This document shows positions 4,884 to 11,450 of a stretch of DNA of 13,889 nucleotides, piece by piece; within the stretch, counting starts at the first letter, position 1; the number at the start of each line of letters is the position of its first letter. The DNA is from Verrucomicrobiota bacterium. Its GTDB lineage: Bacteria > Verrucomicrobiota > Verrucomicrobiia > Chthoniobacterales > UBA10450. Location: assembly GCA_003218615.1 (NCBI GenBank), contig QHOD01000044.1:1-13889 (forward strand). The letters run 5' to 3'. The translations under genes and the position numbers were made by a program. The notes under the pieces were generated by a model. The model made no database searches. It was given only the letters and a program-made list of their open reading frames with translations, and was not told the origin of the DNA.

Positions 4884-7232
4884 ATGCGCTTGCTTCGTCT
4901 TTGTCGAATTGCTCTGTCTCTCTCTGCACTACTATGCACTAGGCTGTCCGCACAGACTTCTGTCTTTACCTCGCCTCTACCCACCGGCGTCCGCCTCGAT
5001 CCCATCGGCGATGTTGTCGAGCTCGGCAGCCTGCCGCTCAACGTCGTGGTCGCGCACAACTGGGACAAAGCCATTGTGGTGCTCAGCGGCTGGCGCGAGC
5101 AAGGCATCCAAGTCGTCGATCTAAAGACGCGACAGGTCACGCAGACACTGCTGCAGAATGGCGCGTTCTACGGCGCTGCCTTCTCGTCGGACGGCCGCAC
5201 CCTCTACGTCTCCGGCGGCAACACCGATACGATCTTCGTTTATGCGTGGAAGGATGGCGCAGCCACACTCACGAATAAATTCGAGCTAGCCAAGGCGAAG
5301 AGCGCTGACGGTATGGGCACCAGCTATCCGGCGGGCCTTGCAGTCGCGCCAAACGGCAAGTTCGTTTACGTGGCTGAAAACATCGGCGATCGCCTTGCGG
5401 TCATAGACGCCGCCACGGGCGAGGTCGTGCAGCGGTTCCCCACCGATCACTACCCCTACGGCGTCATTGTCAGCGCCGACGGCCATCTCTTCGTCTCCGC
5501 GTGGGGCGGCTCGACCATCTCAGAGTTTCGTGTTCTCGCTGAGGGCACACTCGCCTATCTCGGACGCATCGAAGTTGGCCGCCACCCCTCAGCATTGGCG
5601 GCAAGCGGCTCGCGTGTTTACGTCGCACTTGCCGGGAGTGATCGTGTCGCCACCGTGGATACCCGCTCCCGGAAAGTGATCGGTTATCTTCACGATTCAG
5701 CGCCCGGGGCTCCGCCCGAAGGAAGCACTCCCAATGGCCTCGCTGTCAGCGCCGATCAGAAGCAGCTTTTGATTGCGGAAGCCGATAACAATGCCGTGGC
5801 CGTTTTCGATCTCGCCACGGGCAAGTTGCTCGGACGCATCCCGACCGACTGGTATCCGACCGCGGCTGCAGAAGTCAGCACGCAACTGCTGATTCTCTCA
5901 GGCAAAGGTCACGGCACTCATGCGAACCCAGACGGTCCCGTGCCTACCAACTTCCCCTTTGGGAAACCACTGGCCTATGTGCTGGGGCAGTTGAATGGCA
6001 GCCTGCGGGTGCTGCCGTCAAGCATGAGCGCGGCTAAACTGGCCGCCTTAACCCGGCGTGTTACCGCCGCGAACAATTGGCAACGGCAATCTGCGCCACG
6101 ACGCTATCCACCGTTCAAGCACGTGATCTACATCATCAAGGAGAATCGCACCTACGATCAGGTGCTCGGCGACATGAAGGAGGGCGACGGCGACGCCAGC
6201 CTCGTCTACTTCCCGGACATCACTGTCACCCCAAACCACCACGCGCTGGCGCGGCGCTTCGGGCTCTTCGACCGCTTCTTCACTAACGCCGAGGTCAGCT
6301 CGCAAGGACACATCTGGTCCACTGCAGCGTACGTGACCGACTACGGCGAGAAAGTCATCCCGTCGGGCTACGCCGGAAAGCGGGGCGACATGGACGGCGA
6401 AGAGGCCGACACGCCCGAGCGGGGCTTTCTCTGGACCGAGGCGCGCAAGTGTGGCGTGACGTTCCGCGACTACGGCGAGATGGTCCCCGGCGTTGGCTGG
6501 CCGAACAAGCCCAGGGACCTGCCGCCCGACGTCAGCCCGACGTACAAGCCCTTCGACCTCACGACGCTGGACCAAAACCGCATCGACGCGTGGCTCGCCG
6601 AGTTCAAGGACTTCTTCGCGCACGGCAACATGCCGCAGCTCGAGATCATGCACCTGCCGAACGATCACCTCGCGGCCGGACGCCCGGGGAAGTGCACGCC
6701 GAAGGCCTGCATGGCCGACAACGACCTCGCACTCGCGCGTCTTGTCGAGGCGCTTTCGCACAGCCCGCGCTGGAAGGACACGTTGGTTTTCGTCGTCGAA
6801 GACGACGCGCAGGCGGGTCCCGACCACGTCGACTCGCATCGCGCGCCGTTCTACGCGATCTCTGCGTACAACAAGCCCGGGACGATCCACCGCTTCGTCA
6901 ACACCACCGACGTCGTCGCTGCGATCGAGGATATCCTGCACATGGGGCGGCTGTCGAAGTTCGATTACTTCAGCTGCTCGCTGGCCGACATCTTCTCGCC
7001 TACGCCCGATCTCACGCCGTACACGCCGATCATCCCCAAGCAGGACCTCAACGAGAAGAACCCGGCAAAGACGACAGCGGCTATGTTGTCGGAAGGCCTT
7101 GACCTGAGCGCTGCCGACCGCATTGACGATCAGCTCTACAACCGCATCCTCTGGCTGATGCTGAAGGGCGACACCCCGCCGCCGGTCCTGCGCCATCACG
7201 CGCCGCTGCCCGCGCTACAAGCGAGCCGGTAA
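4884..7232 (+). CDS. Secreted beta-propeller / phosphoesterase fusion (YncE-like plus PF04185-type)
   Basis: Encodes 782 residues from ATG 4884, with GAGG at 4875-4878 and 5-nt spacing. Residues 1-23 look like a Sec signal peptide (MRLLRLCRIALSLSALLCTRLSA then QTS), so the product is probably periplasmic or exported. Residues of about 30-370 form a YVTN/YncE-type beta-propeller with repeated blades such as GLAVAPNGKFVYVAE and GLAVSADQKQLLIAEADNN. Residues of about 412-745 are an alkaline-phosphatase-superfamily phosphoesterase: ENRTYDQVLGD (E420, N421, D425), LPNDH (591-595) and EDDAQAGPDHVDSHR (639-653), which contains likely metal ligands. Such fusions are known in Acidobacteria and Verrucomicrobiota and are annotated as bifunctional YncE/alkaline phosphatase family proteins. 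The substrate (phosphate ester, phospholipid or phosphonate) is not evident. By eye the phosphoesterase half is richer in G/C at third positions than neighbouring genes. Confidence 0.9.
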   Translation: MRLLRLCRIALSLSALLCTRLSAQTSVFTSPLPTGVRLDPIGDVVELGSLPLNVVVAHNWDKAIVVLSGWREQGIQVVDLKTRQVTQTLLQNGAFYGAAFSSDGRTLYVSGGNTDTIFVYAWKDGAATLTNKFELAKAKSADGMGTSYPAGLAVAPNGKFVYVAENIGDRLAVIDAATGEVVQRFPTDHYPYGVIVSADGHLFVSAWGGSTISEFRVLAEGTLAYLGRIEVGRHPSALAASGSRVYVALAGSDRVATVDTRSRKVIGYLHDSAPGAPPEGSTPNGLAVSADQKQLLIAEADNNAVAVFDLATGKLLGRIPTDWYPTAAAEVSTQLLILSGKGHGTHANPDGPVPTNFPFGKPLAYVLGQLNGSLRVLPSSMSAAKLAALTRRVTAANNWQRQSAPRRYPPFKHVIYIIKENRTYDQVLGDMKEGDGDASLVYFPDITVTPNHHALARRFGLFDRFFTNAEVSSQGHIWSTAAYVTDYGEKVIPSGYAGKRGDMDGEEADTPERGFLWTEARKCGVTFRDYGEMVPGVGWPNKPRDLPPDVSPTYKPFDLTTLDQNRIDAWLAEFKDFFAHGNMPQLEIMHLPNDHLAAGRPGKCTPKACMADNDLALARLVEALSHSPRWKDTLVFVVEDDAQAGPDHVDSHRAPFYAISAYNKPGTIHRFVNTTDVVAAIEDILHMGRLSKFDYFSCSLADIFSPTPDLTPYTPIIPKQDLNEKNPAKTTAAMLSEGLDLSAADRIDDQLYNRILWLMLKGDTPPPVLRHHAPLPALQASR

Positions 7233-7614
7233 TGAGTGATTCAGTGTGATGGGCGTCTTCACGAAATGGCCGAAAAGTGGAGGGTTAGGCCATGTTCGCG
7301 GTTTGCGTTTGCTCATCTGGAACGTTTTCGCAAAGCGCACTCGGTTCATCCTCGCCAACAGGCAGAAGGATGACCAGTACTCTGCTTTATCAGCCGTCGA
7401 GGCGGCGAGAAGATACCGAAGACAGACCAGCACGCTCAGCGGCACCGCAATAGCGGCTCCGATGCAAAACCCAAACCAACTTATAGAGGAGCATCATAAC
7501 GGCTCGATTTGATCCGTGAATGCCTTCGCGGGTGCCTTTTTTCGGCGATGAGATAGAGAGTCACTACGGCAGAGCCATTGAATTGCACGGGAATGAGCTT
7601 CCAGTCCAAATGGT
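7233..7614. other. Non-coding gap between convergent genes
   Basis: This is a 382-bp stretch between the phosphoesterase stop and the transporter stop. Two open frames of 76-88 codons cross it (7246-7512 plus, 7215-7445 minus), but neither has a ribosome binding site, a recognisable motif or typical composition. A weak inverted repeat, ATGGCC (7266-7271) with GGCCAT (7288-7293), and a possible terminator at 7521-7542 are all I can point to. Confidence 0.5.
7521..7542 (+). terminator. Weak intrinsic terminator candidate
   Basis: A short GC-containing stem (CCT-TCGC-GGG extended by wobble pairs) is followed after a few bases by six T residues (7537-7542). It is about 290 bp after the phosphoesterase stop. 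The stem is poor, so this is only a candidate. Confidence 0.2.
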
Positions 7615-8913
7615 TTAGAAACGCTCATGCGCGATAATCTCATTCGGTTCAGGTTCGCCTGCTTCGGTTCGATCGAGCGAAGCGTTGTCCACGGAGCTTC
7701 GCGCGACCAGCGCGGCCGCGGTGAGATGACCGGTCGTGTTTAGCACTGTAGCGAAGACATCGGGGATCGCATCGACTGCGATCAGGATCCCGATTCCATT
7801 GGCTGGCAGACCGATGGCTAGAAAGAGTGGAGTGAGCATGATGAACGCGCCGCGCGGTATGCCCGGCACAGCGAACGCAAGGAACACTGCGGCGAAGGCG
7901 ATCGTTGCAACGCTGTTGGCGTTGACCGGCACGCCATAGAACCAGCCGACGAACAGCGCGCCGATCGTCCACGACACTGGTGCGGCGATCTTGAAGGTGG
8001 AAACGGCAAGAGGCAGGACAAATCCGGTGACCGGCTCGGGTAATTGCAGGTTCTTCTCGGCCGTCTCGACGAGCGCCGGCAGCGCCGCGATCGAGGAGCT
8101 CGAGCTGAAGGCAATGAGCTGCGGCGGCAGCGCGGCAAGCGCGAAGCGCCGCAGCGGGATGCGACCTGCGATTGCCACGACAGGATAGAGCAGCAGCGTA
8201 ACGACGATGCTCGCGACCGAGTAGGCAACGACATAGAAGCCAATCGCGCCCGCCAGCATCGCGCCGGCATGGACGGCCAGTGGAAGGACGAGCGCGAATA
8301 CGCCCAGTGGCGCAACGAGGATAATCCAGCGGACGAGGACGAGCATGGCGTCGCTTAGCGCGCGGAAGAAGCGCGTCAGCGTCTGACGCGACGCCTCTGG
8401 GCAGCGCGAAATTGCCAGCGCGAAGAGCAGCGTGAAAAGGATCAGCGGCATCATCGCCCCACTCGCGGCGGCGGCGATCGGATTCGCAGGGAGGAGCGAG
8501 ACAAGCCACGTCGAAAACGTCTGTGCCTGTCCTCCCGCAGAGATTTCATTCGCCGCTTCAATCGCGCCGGGTGGAAATTGCAGTTCGCCGTGAGGCGGAA
8601 GGAGCGCGAACATCGCCATCGCGACCGGAATGATGACGGCGGCGACTCCAATGAGAAGCAGCACAAAAGTCACGAGCGTCCGTCCCCCAAGCCGGCCGAT
8701 CGACTTGATGTCCGACACCGATGCGACTCCGGTGATCAGCAGCGAGATGACGAGCGGGATCACCGTCATGCGAATGCCGTTGACCCAGAGCGTACCGATC
8801 GGCGCGATCGCGTCAGCGAAGCGGATCAGTGAGGCGATATGCGATGCCGCGATGACGACACCGAGAAGAATCGCGGCGACGAGAGCGAGAAGAACGCGCG
8901 CGCTTTCTTTCAT
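7615..8913 (-). CDS. SLC1/DAACS-type membrane transporter with degenerate cation and substrate sites
   Basis: Inner-membrane secondary transporter of the dicarboxylate/amino acid:cation symporter family. From the ATG at 8913-8911 it has 432 residues with eight or so hydrophobic segments. The serine-rich HP1 loop is present (SSSSS at 270-274, then IAALPALVETAEKNL), as is FVLPLAVS in TM7, the HP2-like AVPGIPRGAFIM (348-359) and TM8 DAIPDVFATVLNTTGH (381-396). Aligned to GltPh, the NMDG motif reads FKIA (307-310), Arg397 becomes Ala388, and Asp405 becomes His396, while Asp394 and Asn401 are kept (Asp385, Asn392). It is therefore unlikely to be a standard sodium-coupled glutamate/aspartate carrier. 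The frame opens further upstream to 8991, but that part overlaps the SDR gene. The start overlaps the SDR stop (TGATG), indicating translational coupling. Confidence 0.88.
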   Translation of the reverse strand: MKESARVLLALVAAILLGVVIAASHIASLIRFADAIAPIGTLWVNGIRMTVIPLVISLLITGVASVSDIKSIGRLGGRTLVTFVLLLIGVAAVIIPVAMAMFALLPPHGELQFPPGAIEAANEISAGGQAQTFSTWLVSLLPANPIAAAASGAMMPLILFTLLFALAISRCPEASRQTLTRFFRALSDAMLVLVRWIILVAPLGVFALVLPLAVHAGAMLAGAIGFYVVAYSVASIVVTLLLYPVVAIAGRIPLRRFALAALPPQLIAFSSSSSIAALPALVETAEKNLQLPEPVTGFVLPLAVSTFKIAAPVSWTIGALFVGWFYGVPVNANSVATIAFAAVFLAFAVPGIPRGAFIMLTPLFLAIGLPANGIGILIAVDAIPDVFATVLNTTGHLTAAALVARSSVDNASLDRTEAGEPEPNEIIAHERF

Positions 8914-8915
8914 CA
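8911..8915 (-). promoter_or_regulatory. TGATG stop/start overlap coupling SDR and transporter
   Basis: On the minus strand the SDR ends ATG ATG TGA, and the A of that TGA is the first base of the transporter ATG. This one-base overlap normally means the downstream gene is translated by re-initiating ribosomes, so the two proteins are likely made together. It also fixes the choice of transporter start. Confidence 0.8.
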
Positions 8916-9674
8916 CATCATCAAGTCGCCACCATTGATATCGAGCGATGCGCCGGTGATGTATCCAGCGGCCTCCGAGGCAGCAAAGCAAATCAAGTCG
9001 GCGACCTCGCGCGCGGTGCCAATGCGCGGGATCGGGTAACTTGCTGCGAGGCGTTGCAGCAATTCGTCATTGGCGTTCTCCCGCGTCAGTTCCGTGTCAA
9101 TCATCCCAGGACAAACGGCGTTCACGGTGATACCGAATTTGCCGAGTTCCTTCGCTGCGGCGCGGGTGAGGCCGAGCAGGCCCGCCTTGGATGCGGTGTA
9201 ATGCGCGCCGCCCAGCGTGCTGACCATTCGGCCTGCGGACGAGGAGATGTTTATGATCCGGCCGTAGCGTTGAGCCTGCATCGCCGGGAGGACCGCTTTC
9301 GTGAGCAGGAATGGCGCGGTGAGATTGACCTCCAGCGCGGAGCGCCATTCCTCCGCAGTCAGATCAGGAAACCGTGTGGAAAGCGCGAGCGCAGCATTGT
9401 TAACCACAATGTCGACGCGGCCAAAGCGCTCCAGTGTCATCCGCACAATCTCTTCCGCGACACCGGGTGCGGCGATGTCACCCGGCACGGCGAGCGTGCG
9501 TCCGCCGATCGACGCGGCGAGATTCTCGGCCCGCGCGCGGTCACGAACATTCACTGCGACCGCGGCACCCCGTTCACGAAAGCGCTCCGCCGCGGCACGC
9601 CCGAGCCCGCGCCAGGCGCCGGTCACAATGACCACCCGCCCAGCAAAGTCCTGCCCTGAAGGCTGGCCGCTCAT
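8913..9674 (-). CDS. Short-chain dehydrogenase/reductase, FabG-like
   Basis: Classical SDR oxidoreductase that uses NAD(P)H to interconvert a carbonyl and an alcohol in the cytoplasm. From the ATG at 9674-9672 it has 253 residues, the normal length. The cofactor motif TGAWRGLG is at 18-25, NNA at 92-94, Asn117, the catalytic Ser within NISSSAGRM (143-150), and Tyr159 and Lys163 in YTASK. NAVCPGMIDTELT and the C-terminal GYITGASLDINGG follow. Overall it resembles 3-oxoacyl-ACP reductases and sugar/acid dehydrogenases. The open frame extends to 9773 and would add a hydrophobic, signal-like leader, but SDRs are cytosolic and the fold begins normally from 9674. It is the first gene of a two-gene unit with the SLC1-like transporter, which suggests the enzyme may act on the imported compound. 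Confidence 0.9.
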   Translation of the reverse strand: MSGQPSGQDFAGRVVIVTGAWRGLGRAAAERFRERGAAVAVNVRDRARAENLAASIGGRTLAVPGDIAAPGVAEEIVRMTLERFGRVDIVVNNAALALSTRFPDLTAEEWRSALEVNLTAPFLLTKAVLPAMQAQRYGRIINISSSAGRMVSTLGGAHYTASKAGLLGLTRAAAKELGKFGITVNAVCPGMIDTELTRENANDELLQRLAASYPIPRIGTAREVADLICFAASEAAGYITGASLDINGGDLMM

Positions 9675-9757
9675 CTCAATATCCGAGCTCACTTGCCTAA
9701 CGAGAACAAGCTCAGCCGCCGCGAGCGAGGACGCAGACGGCAAAAAGAAGAGGACCC

Positions 9758-10141
9758 ATGAAAAACAAATCAAAACGACGGATCGCGGTCGGCTGCATCG
9801 GCTGGTTAGGCCTTCGCGTGGCTAATAGCATGTGTGTCGAAAGATGGAGCCAGGGAATCGGGACTGTCGAACACTCGAACTATCCCACGATATCGGTCGA
9901 ATGCATCCTGAATGCGAATCCCCGTGTTGAAAGGGAGCTCAGGTGGCAATGCAGAAAGCGCGATGTCACGAAACCGACTCAAACGAAGTGCTCCTGCATC
10001 CGGGGAATTCTCCGGCGACCTCTAGCGGAACTGGCAGCGATCAGTTTCGATTTCGGAATGGCGAAAGAATGTACTCGTGCGTCTCGATCGCGTTTCCCGC
10101 TGCCTCGTAAAGCAAATCACAGCGTGGATCTGAGCGGCTGA
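9758..10141 (+). CDS. Doubtful hypothetical small protein
   Basis: A 127-codon frame with a good purine-rich site, GAGG (9750-9753), 4 nt before ATG 9758, and a basic start (MKNKSKRRIAVGCIGWLGL). The rest is rich in C, R, S and W without a recognisable domain, and its 3' part overlaps the minus-strand remnant at 10041-10244. I do not recognise it. It may be a real short gene with a decayed 3' half, or chance. Confidence 0.2.
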   Translation: MKNKSKRRIAVGCIGWLGLRVANSMCVERWSQGIGTVEHSNYPTISVECILNANPRVERELRWQCRKRDVTKPTQTKCSCIRGILRRPLAELAAISFDFGMAKECTRASRSRFPLPRKANHSVDLSG

Positions 10142-10244
10142 AAAACGTGGCGTAGCTGGTTGCGTTTGACTCGCCCCCACCACCGACAACCGCAGTATGC
10201 GCGGAGGTCAATTCGACCAATGGCGTCCAAGAAAAATCTTGCAA
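10041..10244 (-). pseudogene. Possible remnant of a small uncharacterised protein
   Basis: Minus-strand frame of 67 codons. Its middle reads SNATSYATFFSRSD and then YEAAGNAIETHEY, resembling, from memory, a short uncharacterised family with the patterns ATSxATFF and YDxAGNxIETHE. The residues between these blocks, and the tail after IETHE, look disrupted, so it may be a decayed copy. No ribosome binding site supports the start. No function can be given. Confidence 0.25.
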
Positions 10245-10294
10245 TTATCTGGTAGCGGAGTGCCGGAAATCTGAGAAGGGTAATCACCACAATT

Positions 10295-11365
10295 ATGAAA
10301 ACGCTCACGCTTAAGCCACTTGCTGTTTGCCTTGCCATTCTCGCACTTGGCGGGACTGTTTCTGCAGAAAACGATTTGAATCTGCCCGATGTCAGTCAGG
10401 CTGCCGAGGTCAAACAACACATCGCCCTGACGGATATTACAGTCAAATATCATCGCCCCATGGTGAACGGACGAAAGATTTGGGGAGGCCTCGTTCCTTA
10501 CGGCAAGGTTTGGCGGGCGGGCGCGAATGAAAACACAACGATTGAATTTAGCGATCCGGTTTCGGTGGAGGGACAACCGCTGGCCAAAGGAATTTATGGA
10601 CTGCACATGATCCCGAACCCGGATTCATGGACGGTGATTTTTTCAAAAACCAATACGGCATGGGGGAGCTACAGTTACAAGCAGGAGGAAGATGCTCTGC
10701 GCGTAAATGTGAAACCGCGCCCTCTCGCTGAGATGAAAGAGGCGCTGGAATTCGAGTTTGAAGATTTGAAGCCGGAATCGACGGCCGTGACCTTGAAATG
10801 GGAGAAGTTGGGGGTTCCCTTCACCGTCTCGATTAAGGACTCGGAGCAGACGCTGCAGAACATCCGGGAGCAACTAAAGGGACGCGGCCAATTTACCTGG
10901 CAGGCTCTGGACGAGGCGGCTCAATTTTGTTTGACCAAAAAGATCAATCTCGATGAGGCGTTGCGATGGGCCGATGCCTCGATTCAGAATGAAGAAAGGT
11001 TCGATAATCTCAGCACCAAAGCGGATATTCTCAAAGCTCTGAACCGCGCGGATGAGGCCAAAACCACCTGGAATCATGCCGTCGAAATTGCGACCGCACT
11101 ACAACTCTATTCATATGGTCGACGCTTACAGAGTCAGAAGCAGGGCGCTGAAGCGATGGAGATCTTCCAACAAGTCGCAAAGCGGTTTCCGCAAACTGTT
11201 TACGGATATTTGGCACAGGCCCGCATCAAGTCCGCGGCTGGCGACTTTGCTGGCGCCACGGCGGAGGCGACGCAGGCACAAAGTGCAGCTCCTACCGATG
11301 CGCAGAAGCAAAGCATCAAAGCGCTGATCGATCGACTGCAGTCGAAGCAGGATATCAATAAATAG
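10295..11365 (+). CDS. Exported DUF2911 domain protein with C-terminal TPR-like repeats
   Basis: Encodes 356 residues from ATG 10295. Residues 1-24 are a Sec-type signal peptide (MKTLTLKPLAVCLAILALGG then TVSA, cleavage before EN). Residues of about 40-180 match DUF2911: ITVKYHRPMVNGRKIWGGLV, PYGKVWRAGANENTTIEFS, KGIYGLHMIPNPDSWTVIFS and WGSYSYKQEEDALRV. DUF2911 is an uncharacterised extracytoplasmic beta-rich domain frequent in Bacteroidetes, Acidobacteria and Verrucomicrobiota. Residues of about 195-350 are helical and TPR-like (DEALRWADASIQNEERFDNL, then EAKTTWNHAVEIA and AMEIFQQVAKRFP). The best upstream purine stretch, AAGGG at 10276-10280, lies 14 nt before the ATG, which is far for a ribosome binding site. 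A PIG-L deacetylase gene follows on the same strand after 85 bp. The molecular role is unknown. Confidence 0.88.
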   Translation: MKTLTLKPLAVCLAILALGGTVSAENDLNLPDVSQAAEVKQHIALTDITVKYHRPMVNGRKIWGGLVPYGKVWRAGANENTTIEFSDPVSVEGQPLAKGIYGLHMIPNPDSWTVIFSKTNTAWGSYSYKQEEDALRVNVKPRPLAEMKEALEFEFEDLKPESTAVTLKWEKLGVPFTVSIKDSEQTLQNIREQLKGRGQFTWQALDEAAQFCLTKKINLDEALRWADASIQNEERFDNLSTKADILKALNRADEAKTTWNHAVEIATALQLYSYGRRLQSQKQGAEAMEIFQQVAKRFPQTVYGYLAQARIKSAAGDFAGATAEATQAQSAAPTDAQKQSIKALIDRLQSKQDINK

Positions 11366-11450
11366 CGGCGCACCGACTCACCCGATCCTCAGACGTGGAA
11401 CGAAGGTGCTTACAGGGACGTTCACAGTCGCGAGCCTAATGTTGCAGGGG

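Larger units (their letters stand above)
9675..10294. other. 620-bp divergent region, mostly without a convincing gene
   Basis: Lies between the divergent SDR and DUF2911 genes and must hold promoters for both, but no clear -35/-10 pair stands out. Two weak candidates sit in it: a plus-strand frame at 9758-10141 with a good ribosome binding site, and a minus-strand frame at 10041-10244 that looks like a decayed small protein. The remainder shows no obvious repeat, RNA gene or mobile element end. Confidence 0.4.

Noticed and set aside
6449..7107. Two plus-strand frames of over 200 codons inside the phosphoesterase gene
   Set aside because: Translations are arginine-rich low-complexity shadows, while the overlapping frame carries clear phosphoesterase motifs.
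6048..7199. Long minus-strand open frame of 383 codons opposite the phosphoesterase gene
   Set aside because: Arg/Val/Asp-rich translation with no motif. It mirrors the high-GC codon pattern of the real gene on the plus strand.
7246..7512. 88-codon plus-strand frame after the phosphoesterase gene
   Set aside because: No ribosome binding site, no motif, and composition like non-coding DNA; described under the gap entry instead.
7649..8509. 286-codon minus-strand frame within the transporter gene
   Set aside because: Arg/Ala/Cys-rich shadow of the GC-rich transporter frame, with no membrane segments or motifs.
9675..9773. Upstream extension of the SDR with a signal-peptide-like leader
   Set aside because: Classical SDRs are cytosolic and the fold begins normally at 9674. 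The hydrophobic leader is probably chance in an open GC-rich frame.
9054..9825. Plus-strand frames of 174-201 codons opposite the SDR gene
   Set aside because: The SDR frame on the other strand has all catalytic residues, and these frames have no recognisable domain.
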